Source of the DNA: Fimbriimonadia bacterium
Lineage (GTDB): Bacteria > Armatimonadota > Fimbriimonadia > Fimbriimonadales > GBS-DC
Length of the DNA: 64,000 nucleotides
Reading direction: 5' to 3'
NCBI GenBank assembly: GCA_026129765.1
Contig: JAHCHP010000001.1
Span: forward strand, 236,330-300,329
The stretch's first letter is position 1. Each line of letters begins with the position of its first letter. Made by a program: the position numbers and the translations under genes. The notes beneath the pieces are model-generated. The model was not told the origin of the DNA and did not search any database. It was given only the letters and a program-made list of their open reading frames with translations. Shown here in pieces: positions 50,200-57,550 of the stretch.

Positions 50200-50644
50200 T
50201 ATTGTTTTTAAGCATACCGCGCGCAAGGTGCGCCGCTTGTATCATGGCAAGGTGTTGGCAGGGATTGCTGGCTCGGTAGCAGATGCGCAATCGCTGATGG
50301 ACCGCTTTGAGACGAAATTGGAAGGGGCGGGGGGCAATTTGAGGCGCGCAGCGGTCGATTTCGCGAAAGACTGGCGTACCGACAAAATATTGCGCCACTT
50401 GAACGCGATTATGATCGTGGCAGACGCAGACAGCCTGCTGGTAGTGGCGGGCGACGGCAATGTGCTGGAACCGGACGAGGGCGTGGTCGGGATCGGTTCG
50501 GGAGGCGCGTATGCGCAGGCAGCAGCGCGCGCGCTGATGATGCATACAGAAATGTCTGCCAGCGAAATCGTTCTGGCGTCGATGAAAATCGCTGCTGATC
50601 TCTGCATCTATACGAATGAAAACGTGGTGATCGAGGAGTTGTAA
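50114..50644 (+). CDS. hslV: ATP-dependent protease subunit HslV
   Basis: HslV (ClpQ) is the threonine protease chamber fed by the HslU unfoldase. The 176-residue protein starts [20 protein letters not shown]; by homology the catalytic Thr is residue 6, leaving a five-residue propeptide. Motifs KKVRRLY-like ([17 protein letters not shown]), [30 protein letters not shown] and [14 protein letters not shown] are canonical. GGAGG lies 6 bases before ATG 50114. It overlaps xerC by 86 bp. The usual partner hslU does not follow. Confidence 0.93.
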   Translation: MAWKSTTVLGVRREDKVALAADGQVTMDDIVFKHTARKVRRLYHGKVLAGIAGSVADAQSLMDRFETKLEGAGGNLRRAAVDFAKDWRTDKILRHLNAIMIVADADSLLVVAGDGNVLEPDEGVVGIGSGGAYAQAAARALMMHTEMSASEIVLASMKIAADLCIYTNENVVIEEL

Positions 50645-50656
50645 TGTAATCCGTCA

Positions 50657-50705
50657 TTCCCGCGAATGCGGGAACCCAAACTTTCGGGCGACCGGCAGGT
50701 CGCCC
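50657..50705. repeat. Two adjacent palindromes downstream of hslV
   Basis: TTCCCGCgaatGCGGGAA (50657-50674) and GGGCGACCggcaGGTCGCCC (50686-50705) are perfect palindromes. The first shares its core with the palindrome at 16406-16443. A third, GTCGCCgtaGGGCGAC, lies near 50754. Confidence 0.6.
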
Positions 50706-50858
50706 TTACAGGATAACATTCAGATCGAGTTGACCTCTTTACCTTGACATTGAGTCGCCGTAGGGCGACTTTGCAGGTATTTGGCGCGAATTCATGCGCG
50801 GATTCAAAAAGAAGCATTCCCTCCGTGAAATTCCCCAAAAGCAGTAGGAATCAACGGT

Positions 50859-50880
50859 GGGGCGAGGCATGCCTCGCCCC
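50859..50880. terminator. Perfect palindrome between convergent hslV and Gfo/Idh/MocA genes
   Basis: GGGGCGAGGC / GCCTCGCCCC around AT, a 22-bp palindrome ending 6 bp before the stop of the - strand gene. It probably terminates transcription from either side. Confidence 0.55.
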
Positions 50881-50886
50881 AAACTA

Positions 50887-52236
50887 TCAATCAATCGGTT
50901 TGATATACCGCTTAGGAATGCCCCACGGTTTGCGCCAGTCGCGTCCCAGCAGGCGGTTGGCTTCCTTGTCGTTCGTGATCTGCCCCTTCTTCGGGTCCCA
51001 ATGCACCGTCTTGCCGGTTCGGAAGGCGATATTACCCAACAGAGGGACAATCGTAGAACGGACGCCGGTCGCGATGTCGCACGCCAGCGGCGCGCCGGTT
51101 CGGATCGCTTTCAAGAAATTGTCGGCATGGGGTTCCGATTGGGCGGAGCCGCCGCGCTTATAGGGTTCGGCTCGGTCGCCTTCAGGATGAATCTCCAATC
51201 CTTCACGGCTCACATAGAGGTTCGCCTTTTGACCGTAAAAGATAATGCCATAGCCGCGTCCCGCGATGGGATATCCGTTGGCAGCGCGATGGCAATAGTT
51301 CAGAGTCCAGCCCATAAACTGCCAAGTGCATTCCACCGTGTCGGGCGTATCCCGGTTATCGTCCAACGCGAACTTGCCGCCGACGCCGGTCGCATAGAGC
51401 GGGTGAGGGTCATCCATCGCCCATAGGACGATATCAATCAGATGCACGCCCCAGTCGGTCACTTTGCCTCCCGCATAATCCCAGAACCAACGGAAATTGT
51501 AGATACAGCGGTTTTGATTGAAAGCTCGCATCGGAGCAGGACCCAGCCAGAAATCCCAATCTAATCCGGCAGGCGGCGTAGAATCGGGCGGATTGCCCAT
51601 TCCGCCTTCGTTGCCCACATTCCAACATTGCGCCATCGTTACCTTGCCCAGCTTGCCGCTACGCACGATCTCGACCGCTTCTTGAAAATGCGCGCCGCTG
51701 CGTTGCTGCAAACCGACCTGCACCACACGCTTGTGTTCGCGGGCAGCATTCACCATCGCCAAGCCTTCCAAGACATTGTGGGAGGCGGGTTTTTCGACAA
51801 AGACATGTTTGCCTGCCTCGCATGCCTCAATCGTAGGAATCGCATGCCAGTGATCGGGAGTCGCCACCACGACCGCATCCACATCTTTACGCTCCAAGAT
51901 GCGCCGGTAATCTTTGTAGCCGTCCACTTTGAGATTGCTCTCGCTGGCGCGTTTGAGCATTCCGTCCAAATGGGGCTGATACACATCGGAACATGCCACG
52001 ATCTCGCACTGTTCGGGATAGCGGCGGAATTGTCCCCAGTGATGATTGCCGATTCCGCCGCAACCGATAATGCCGATGCGGACCTTTTCATTGGGGCTGC
52101 CTTGGGTGGCGTGATAAGCGGTGGGACGAGCAGACGCGCCCGCCTTGCTGAACGCGCTGATCCCGACCCCTGCTGCCAATGCCACTTTGCCTGTCTTTGC
52201 TAAAAACTCTCGACGCGATAATCTTGTCCTTTCCAT
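50887..52236 (-). CDS. Tat-exported Gfo/Idh/MocA-family oxidoreductase (1)
   Basis: The 449-residue protein has a twin-arginine signal (LSRREFLAKTGKVALAAGVG) and an NAD(P)-dependent dehydrogenase fold: VRIGIIGCGGIGNHHWGQF, VVVATPDHWHAIPTIEACEAGKHVFVEKPASHN, the EKP motif being the family catalytic lysine, and LDWDFWLGPAP ... FRWFWDYAGGKVTDWGVHLIDI. Exported members occur widely in Planctomycetes, Armatimonadota and related groups. The substrate is unknown, probably a sugar or cyclitol. AGGAGAGAG precedes ATG 52236. A homologous gene lies 19 bp upstream. Confidence 0.87.
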   Translation of the reverse strand: MERTRLSRREFLAKTGKVALAAGVGISAFSKAGASARPTAYHATQGSPNEKVRIGIIGCGGIGNHHWGQFRRYPEQCEIVACSDVYQPHLDGMLKRASESNLKVDGYKDYRRILERKDVDAVVVATPDHWHAIPTIEACEAGKHVFVEKPASHNVLEGLAMVNAAREHKRVVQVGLQQRSGAHFQEAVEIVRSGKLGKVTMAQCWNVGNEGGMGNPPDSTPPAGLDWDFWLGPAPMRAFNQNRCIYNFRWFWDYAGGKVTDWGVHLIDIVLWAMDDPHPLYATGVGGKFALDDNRDTPDTVECTWQFMGWTLNYCHRAANGYPIAGRGYGIIFYGQKANLYVSREGLEIHPEGDRAEPYKRGGSAQSEPHADNFLKAIRTGAPLACDIATGVRSTIVPLLGNIAFRTGKTVHWDPKKGQITNDKEANRLLGRDWRKPWGIPKRYIKPID

Positions 52237-52255
52237 GGTAGGTCTCTCTCCTGAA

Positions 52256-53488
52256 TTACACTTTGAACATGTCGGGTTTGAACACGATTCGTGTTCTTTT
52301 TTGCATGGCTTCATTCGCCATGAGTACGGTTGTCAGCGCGGGCAGAGCGGTTTCCACTGTGCAGCGCGGGGTCGTGCCGGTTCGAACACACCGGCAGAAG
52401 TCTTCCAGTTCCAGATAGTAAGCATTTCGGTTTTCGCCATATTGCAACTGCTCGCCAGGACCCAAATCGCGCTTTTGCGTGGCAGTTCCATCCAGCACGA
52501 CCGCATCGCGTCCGCCGACTTTTTCCTTTTTCGCTTCGTCTTGCCAAGTCAGTTTTTCGGCTTTCGGCTCGCGGAACAGCATCCCTTTGTTTTCATCGGT
52601 CAACATCATCGTGCCTTCATCGCCCATAAACCATTCGCCATAGCCGTCATAGGAATTGGTTGTGATGGAACTGTATTGCACCTTGACGCCGCTGGGATAC
52701 TCAAACAGCACATTCACATTGTCAAAAACCTCGCGCCCGTCCTTCCAGTAGTCGATTCCGCCAAAGCCGGTGACTGCGCTGGGCAGTTCGCCTAAGAACC
52801 AGTTGACCATATCCATCTGATGGCTGCCCAACTCGGTCATTAAACCGTGCGAATACTCTTTATACAACCGCCAGTTGATGAGTCTTTCATCGGCAGGTTC
52901 TGCCGGTCTGCGCCAGCTGCCGTTGCGATGCCATAGCGCGCGCACATGCGTCACTCGTCCCACCGCGCCTTGCTGCACTAAGTTTCTGGCATGGATATAG
53001 ATCGGGTTATAATGGCGTTGATGCCCAATTTGCAGGAGGCGTTTCGCTTCCCGCGCCGCGCGAGCCATCTGCTTGGCTTGATCGATACTATAGGCGACCG
53101 CTTTCTCAGAGAAAACGTGTTTGCCAGCCCGGAGCGCGGCAATCGCGTGGGGCGCGTGATAGACCAGGGGAGTCGCGATCACGACCGCCTCAATCTCTTT
53201 CTGGTCCAGCAGGGCGCGGTAATCGGTATGAACGCGAGCCTTATCGCCCACGATTTCTGCGGCTTTTAGCCGACTGGGGGCATACACATCACAAACTGCT
53301 ATGACCTCCGCTGAAGGCAGGCTCATCAATTGGCGAAGCAGGTTCTGCCCTTGCTGCCCTGTGCCAATGACCCCGATTTTCACGCGGTCTTGTTCGTTCG
53401 CGCGCGCGGTCCATGCGCCAAAGGAAAGCATGGCTGCGCTGATGGCTGATCTCTGAAGAAATTCTCTACGGGTCCATTCCTGACTCAT
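52256..53488 (-). CDS. Tat-exported Gfo/Idh/MocA-family oxidoreductase (2)
   Basis: The 410-residue protein has a twin-arginine signal (WTRREFLQRSAISAAMLSFG) and the same fold as its neighbour: VKIGVIGTGQQGQNLLRQL, VVIATPLVYHAPHAIAALRAGKHVFSEKAVAYS, with EKA where EKP is common, and ELGSHQMDMVNWFLGELPSAVTGFGG. It is distinct enough from its neighbour to suggest a related but different substrate. AGAGG precedes ATG 53488. With the downstream gene it forms a tandem pair, probably one operon. Confidence 0.86.
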   Translation of the reverse strand: MSQEWTRREFLQRSAISAAMLSFGAWTARANEQDRVKIGVIGTGQQGQNLLRQLMSLPSAEVIAVCDVYAPSRLKAAEIVGDKARVHTDYRALLDQKEIEAVVIATPLVYHAPHAIAALRAGKHVFSEKAVAYSIDQAKQMARAAREAKRLLQIGHQRHYNPIYIHARNLVQQGAVGRVTHVRALWHRNGSWRRPAEPADERLINWRLYKEYSHGLMTELGSHQMDMVNWFLGELPSAVTGFGGIDYWKDGREVFDNVNVLFEYPSGVKVQYSSITTNSYDGYGEWFMGDEGTMMLTDENKGMLFREPKAEKLTWQDEAKKEKVGGRDAVVLDGTATQKRDLGPGEQLQYGENRNAYYLELEDFCRCVRTGTTPRCTVETALPALTTVLMANEAMQKRTRIVFKPDMFKV

Positions 53489-53557
53489 GGTTTTCACCTC
53501 TTAACATGCTGCTCAAAAAATTCGACGTTTGTGTAATGGATTCCTTTCGCCTTTCCC

Positions 53558-53920
53558 TCAGCAGGGCGGCGTAAAGTCATCCCGTTTTGGCTCTATGGGC
53601 ATTTCCCAGCCTTCATAGCGCCCCCCGCTGTTCAGGGCATGCTGCTCCATAAATCGTATTGCCTCTGCCAAGGTCTGTTCATCGGGCGAAAGATGTTGAA
53701 TAACAATGACCCGGTGGGCGGTTTCGTTGTCTTCCGGCAGCAACACTTGCGCGTGGTAGCCATGCTGTTGAAGCAGCGCGGCTGCCGTCTGCGCCAAATC
53801 CGCCCGCCAATAGGAGAAGGCATGTTGACACGGGCGCGCCTTGTTCATGTCCGCGCCTTCCGCTCTCATCCGCTCCAACGCTATCCGGTCAATTTCTTCA
53901 ATCTCATTCTTTTCGCGCAT
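53558..53920 (-). CDS. RraB-like ribonuclease E inhibitor family protein
   Basis: A 120-residue protein with the RraB-type pattern: DRIALERMRAEGADMNKARPCQHAFSYWRADLAQTAAALLQQHGY and VIQHLSPDEQTLAEAIRFMEQHAL. In E. coli RraB binds RNase E and alters degradosome activity; family members of other phyla are uncharacterised. It is divergent from purD with about 100 bp between. Low-strength similarity, so the name is a family-level guess. Confidence 0.6.
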   Translation of the reverse strand: MREKNEIEEIDRIALERMRAEGADMNKARPCQHAFSYWRADLAQTAAALLQQHGYHAQVLLPEDNETAHRVIVIQHLSPDEQTLAEAIRFMEQHALNSGGRYEGWEMPIEPKRDDFTPPC

Positions 53921-54019
53921 ACATTCATGATTCGACCGCCACCCGCGCGATTCCTGTTGATTGGAATCGAAAATGGGAGGCTTGCAGGAACGCCTTTCAG
54001 AAAAGCGAACTGCTGTATT

Positions 54020-55288
54020 ATGCGAATCTTATTAGTGGGAGGCGGTGGGCGTGAGCATGCGCTGGCATGGAAATTGCGTCAAAGCGCGCAATGCGATGAA
54101 CTATTCGCCGCGCCAGGGAATGGCGGCATTGAATCGGTGGCAGAGTGCCTGCCGATTGGCGCGACGGAGATCGCTGCTTTAGTGCAATTTGCGCGCCAAG
54201 AGGCGGTCGATTTGATCGTCTGTGGACCAGAATCGCCCCTGATAGCGGGGTTGGCGAACGTTTGCCAAGAGTGGGGTATTCCATGTTTCGGTCCTCTCGC
54301 TTCGGGCGCGCGTCTGGAAGGCAGTAAAGCATTCGCGAAATCGTTGATGGCGGAAGCGGGCGTGCCGACGGCTGCTTTTGCTGTGTTTGAGGACCCCGCC
54401 GCCGCTGGAGATTACTTGCGCCAGCACTTTGCCAGTCAACGCTGTGTGGTGAAGGCAGACGGCGAGGCGATGGGGAAGGGCGTATTCGTGTGTGAAACGC
54501 TGACCGACGCGCTGGATGCGGTCGAGTTCCTTATGGTCCAGCAAGGACAGGGCGAAGCAGGGAAGCGGATCGTGATTGAAGACCGCCTCCATGGTCCCGA
54601 GGTTTCTTTCATGGGGTTCACGGATGGCGAGCGATTTTTGCCCTTGCCGCCTTCCCGCGATTATAAGCGCGCTTTTGAAGGTGACCGGGGACCCAACACG
54701 GGCGGGATGGGTTGTGTCGCGCCCGTATCGGACGCCACGCCCGAACTGCTGGAACAGGCGTTGGAGCGCTGCACGCTGCCCATTTTAAGAGCATTGGATT
54801 CTCAAGGCACTCGCTATCGAGGCGCGCTCTATACAGGACTGCTTGTTCACGACTCCCTTCCGCATACCTTAGAGTATAACTGCCGCTTTGGCGACCCAGA
54901 AACGCAAGCGTTGATGCCGCTGATGCAGGGCGATTTGGTGGAACTGACTGCGGCTTGCGCGACCGAGTCGTTAGAGGGAATGAGTTTGGAGCCGCCCCGG
55001 CAGTCGGCGGTCTGTGTGGTGTTGGCGTCTGGCGGTTATCCCGGCGATTATCGGCGAGGATTACCAATTGAAGGACTGGAACGCGCCCAACAAGAGCCGG
55101 GCGTTCTAATTTTTCACGCTGGCACGAAACGCATGAATGGTTCGTTTGTGACGGCGGGCGGCAGGGTGCTGAATGTGGTGGGATTGGGCAGCTCGATTGC
55201 TGAAGCGCGCGAACGAGCCTATCGAGCAGTGGAGCAGATTCATTTTGAGGGGATGCACTATCGAGCCGACATCGGCGCAGGCTTATAG
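54020..55288 (+). CDS. purD: Phosphoribosylamine-glycine ligase PurD
   Basis: PurD makes GAR from phosphoribosylamine, glycine and ATP. The 422-residue protein begins RILLVGGGGREHALAWKL, has APGNGGIESVAECLPI, LIVCGPESPLIAGL, VVKADGEAMGKGVFV and the metal-binding TLEYNCRFGDPETQALMPLM. SRDYKRAFEGDRGPNTGGMG is the GARS signature. The start has only a weak site and TATTAT overlaps the ATG itself; no good promoter could be assigned. SOD follows 38 bp later with its own promoter. Confidence 0.96.
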   Translation: MRILLVGGGGREHALAWKLRQSAQCDELFAAPGNGGIESVAECLPIGATEIAALVQFARQEAVDLIVCGPESPLIAGLANVCQEWGIPCFGPLASGARLEGSKAFAKSLMAEAGVPTAAFAVFEDPAAAGDYLRQHFASQRCVVKADGEAMGKGVFVCETLTDALDAVEFLMVQQGQGEAGKRIVIEDRLHGPEVSFMGFTDGERFLPLPPSRDYKRAFEGDRGPNTGGMGCVAPVSDATPELLEQALERCTLPILRALDSQGTRYRGALYTGLLVHDSLPHTLEYNCRFGDPETQALMPLMQGDLVELTAACATESLEGMSLEPPRQSAVCVVLASGGYPGDYRRGLPIEGLERAQQEPGVLIFHAGTKRMNGSFVTAGGRVLNVVGLGSSIAEARERAYRAVEQIHFEGMHYRADIGAGL

Positions 55289-55314
55289 AAACGGGTGCAG
55301 AGTCGTTTGTCAGG

Positions 55315-55320
55315 TATAAT
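55315..55320 (+). promoter_or_regulatory. Candidate -10 box for the superoxide dismutase gene
   Basis: TATAAT lies 6 bases before the ATG at 55327. With this spacing the message would start at or next to that codon. The -35 region is poor. Confidence 0.45.
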
Positions 55321-55326
55321 GAAAGT

Positions 55327-56085
55327 ATGGGAACTAAACGCGGTCTAACGCGGCGGGCTTTTTTGCAAACATGCGCTGCTGGCGCAACCGCTTGGGGACT
55401 CGCGGAAGCGCGCCCCCGCCCACTCGTTTTAGACCCTTATCTGAACCGGAAGGAGACCACCATGGAACTGATTCAAGTCACTGCAAAACCTCTCCCAGAG
55501 AAAATCTTTGAGACCGAGAAACACGGCATTACCCGCAAGACCCATGAAGAGCATTACAAGCTCTATCAAGGGTATGTGAACAAGACCAATGAAGTGCGTA
55601 AGGCGCTCTCCGAGCTCACCTCGGACGATTATGGTAAAGGCAATCAGGTCTACAGCCTGATCCGATCGTTGAAAGTGGACTACACCTTTGCATGGATGGG
55701 CTTTAAGAACCACGAGCTTTATTTTGACAATATGCACGGCGGCGGCTCTCAACCGAGCGCAGACCTGCGAAGCGCATTGGAGAAGTATTTCGGTTCCTAT
55801 GACCGCTTCGTTCAGGACTTGAAAGCAACCGGCATGGCAGCCCGCGGCTGGGTCTGGCTCGCCTATGATTATGATGACGGCAGTTTGTTCAACTACATTG
55901 GCGACGCGCAGAACACCTTCCCCACTTGGAACGCTGCACCCATCCTCGCGATGGATACCTACGAGCATGCCTACTACTACGACTTCCAGACTGCGCGCGC
56001 GAAATACCTGGATGCCTTTGTCAGCAGTATTGACTGGGGCGTTGTGAGCGCGCGATTCGCGGAGGCAGTAAAGAGACGAGGCTGA
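55327..56085 (+). CDS. Fe/Mn superoxide dismutase with a Tat-like leader
   Basis: SOD dismutates superoxide to oxygen and peroxide. From ATG 55327 the protein has 252 residues with a Tat-type leader LTRRAFLQTCAAGATAWGL. The catalytic domain has His76 (in HYKLYQGYVN), His129 (in KNHELYF), Asp210 and His214 (DTYEHAYYYDF) as expected metal ligands. An internal ATG at 55462 (Met46) has a strong AAGGAG site 6 bases upstream and would give a leaderless cytosolic form starting MELIQV. Sequence is of a divergent SOD subgroup. Metal preference (Fe or Mn) cannot be told. Confidence 0.88.
   Translation: MGTKRGLTRRAFLQTCAAGATAWGLAEARPRPLVLDPYLNRKETTMELIQVTAKPLPEKIFETEKHGITRKTHEEHYKLYQGYVNKTNEVRKALSELTSDDYGKGNQVYSLIRSLKVDYTFAWMGFKNHELYFDNMHGGGSQPSADLRSALEKYFGSYDRFVQDLKATGMAARGWVWLAYDYDDGSLFNYIGDAQNTFPTWNAAPILAMDTYEHAYYYDFQTARAKYLDAFVSSIDWGVVSARFAEAVKRRG
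55452..55464 (+). promoter_or_regulatory. Internal Shine-Dalgarno and start for a cytosolic SOD form
   Basis: AAGGAGACCACCATG places a strong ribosome binding site 6 bases before ATG 55462, in frame with the SOD gene and just past its Tat-like leader. It is the best translation start in the gene. Confidence 0.6.
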
Positions 56086-56113
56086 TTTTTTGTTTGATTG
56101 TGAAATAGAAAAA

Positions 56114-56142
56114 GGGGGACTGCAAGAATGTTGCAATCCCCC
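56114..56142. terminator. Bidirectional terminator between SOD and the small lipoprotein gene
   Basis: GGGGGA-C-TGCAA and TTGCA-A-TCCCCC form an 11-bp stem with one mismatch and a 5-base loop. A-rich sequence before and CTTTCTTTG after suit termination in both directions. Confidence 0.7.
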
Positions 56143-56167
56143 GCTTTCTTTGTGACACTAATGACTC

Positions 56168-56305
56168 TTACTTGGTTTCGGTTCCGGACGTGGTACCCGT
56201 GCCGCTCTCGGTGCTTTCTTCAGTGCTGCTGCTGCAAGCCGTCAGAAAAGCAGACAGTAAAGCCACCATACCCAGCGTAGCAGTCCAACGAATGAATCGC
56301 TTCAT
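56168..56305 (-). CDS. Tiny lipoprotein of unknown function
   Basis: A 45-residue protein: basic start MKRFIRW, hydrophobic segment TATLGMVALLSAF, lipobox LTAC (Cys24) and a short acidic Ser/Thr/Glu/Gly tail ending SGTETK. It should be exported and lipidated. AGGAGGAG lies 7 bases before the ATG, and a strong promoter lies about 90 bp upstream. No function is known. It is too short for standard gene callers. The tail has no recognisable domain. Confidence 0.7.
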   Translation of the reverse strand: MKRFIRWTATLGMVALLSAFLTACSSSTEESTESGTGTTSGTETK

Positions 56306-56401
56306 CAGTATCTCCTCCTGTGATCAATTTAGAGAGCCACTTCCATACTGCGCTCTTTGACCGTATGAAGAATGGCGCAAATGCGTCCTCTCCATAAAAT
56401 A

Positions 56402-56429
56402 ATTATAGCATATTTCTACTTAAAGTCAA
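56402..56429 (-). promoter_or_regulatory. Strong promoter for the small lipoprotein gene
   Basis: On the - strand TTGACT (56424-56429) and TATAAT (56402-56407) are 16 bp apart, with TGC before TATAAT as an extended -10. A start near 56395 would give a leader of about 90 bases. Confidence 0.75.
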
Positions 56430-56504
56430 GAGTTACCTTGAGAATTTGCAGGAAAATAGAGCGTTTTTTGAAGGCAATGAGCAGGCAAAACGGTTTCGGG
56501 CGCG

Positions 56505-56510
56505 TATACT
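56505..56510 (+). promoter_or_regulatory. Candidate -10 box for the PfkB kinase gene
   Basis: TATACT lies exactly 7 bases before the ATG at 56518, the same spacing as at folE2 and folK. AAGG between them is too close to the start to be a normal ribosome binding site. Confidence 0.45.
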
Positions 56511-56517
56511 GAAGGCT

Positions 56518-57459
56518 ATGGATATTCTGACTGTCACGCTGAATCCCTCTGTTGACGAGACGATTTATGTCGATTCATTGAAGCCACAAGACACCAACCG
56601 AGTTCTTAACGTGGAGACCGATGCGGGCGGTAAAGGCGTCAATGTGGCTCGCGTCGCGAAAACCTTGGGTTGTCAAGTGATGGCGACCGGGTTTTTGAGC
56701 GGCAAGACGGGGCGTTTTGTTCAGGCGGTTTTGGATGTGGAGGCGGTTCCGAACGAGTTTGTGTGGCTGCGTCATGGTCATACGCGCCGGAACCTGTGTA
56801 TCGAAGACCAACAAGGCAACCCGCCTACCACGCTGAACGAGCAAGGTCCCTCCGTCTCAGACGAGGCTTGGCGCGCGCTGGTTGAGAAAATACGGGTTTG
56901 GCTGCCTTCGGTTCGCTGGATGGCGGTGGGGGGCAGTTTGCCACCGGGCGCGCCGCCCGACGCCTACCGAATCCTTATTAAGATGGCGCGGGAAGCGAAG
57001 GTGGCATGCGTGCTGGACAGCGACGGCGCGCCGATGGTTGCCGGTTTGGAAGCGGTTCCGACCCTGATCAAACCCAATGAACGCGAGGCTGAACGTCTTA
57101 TGGGCAGTCTGCTGCCTTCCGATGAAGCGATTTTCGAAGCGGCAAGACAATTATCGGGGCGGGGAATTCCTTATGTGATTATCTCCCGCGGCGCGAAGGG
57201 CGCGGATGCGGTTTCGCCGGAAGGCGCGTTTCGAGCGATTCCACCCTCGGTCATTTCGCGCAGCACGATTGGCAGCGGGGATTCAATGGTAGCAGGCATT
57301 CTTTCGCGTCTGATTGTTGGGGACCCGTTCCCAGAGGCTCTGCGGTGGGGAACCGCGGCAGGCGCAGCAACCGCTACCACCAGCGGCGCGGAAATCGCGG
57401 ACCAGGAAACGATCTTGGAATTGCTGCCTGGAACCGTTGTGAGCGAGTGGCAAAAATAG
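56518..57459 (+). CDS. PfkB-family sugar-phosphate kinase (1-phosphofructokinase/tagatose-6-P kinase type)
   Basis: The 313-residue protein begins ILTVTLNPSVDETIYVDSL, has GGKGVNVARVAKTLG (family signature 1), GGSLPPGAPPDAYRILI, LIKPNEREAERLMG and STIGSGDSMVAGILSRL (catalytic Asp in GSGDSM). The LNPSVD/E start is typical of FruK/LacC-type enzymes that phosphorylate fructose-1-P or tagatose-6-P. Substrate cannot be fixed from sequence; no PTS genes are near. ATG 56518 gives the correct N-terminus. Confidence 0.88.
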   Translation: MDILTVTLNPSVDETIYVDSLKPQDTNRVLNVETDAGGKGVNVARVAKTLGCQVMATGFLSGKTGRFVQAVLDVEAVPNEFVWLRHGHTRRNLCIEDQQGNPPTTLNEQGPSVSDEAWRALVEKIRVWLPSVRWMAVGGSLPPGAPPDAYRILIKMAREAKVACVLDSDGAPMVAGLEAVPTLIKPNEREAERLMGSLLPSDEAIFEAARQLSGRGIPYVIISRGAKGADAVSPEGAFRAIPPSVISRSTIGSGDSMVAGILSRLIVGDPFPEALRWGTAAGAATATTSGAEIADQETILELLPGTVVSEWQK

Positions 57460-57550
57460 TTTGAGAAATTTCGCTTTTAGCGCGCAGGAATCTTGCCAGT
57501 CCTATCAAACAAAAGAGAACAACTTTATTCAGAGAGGGATTTTTACTGCT

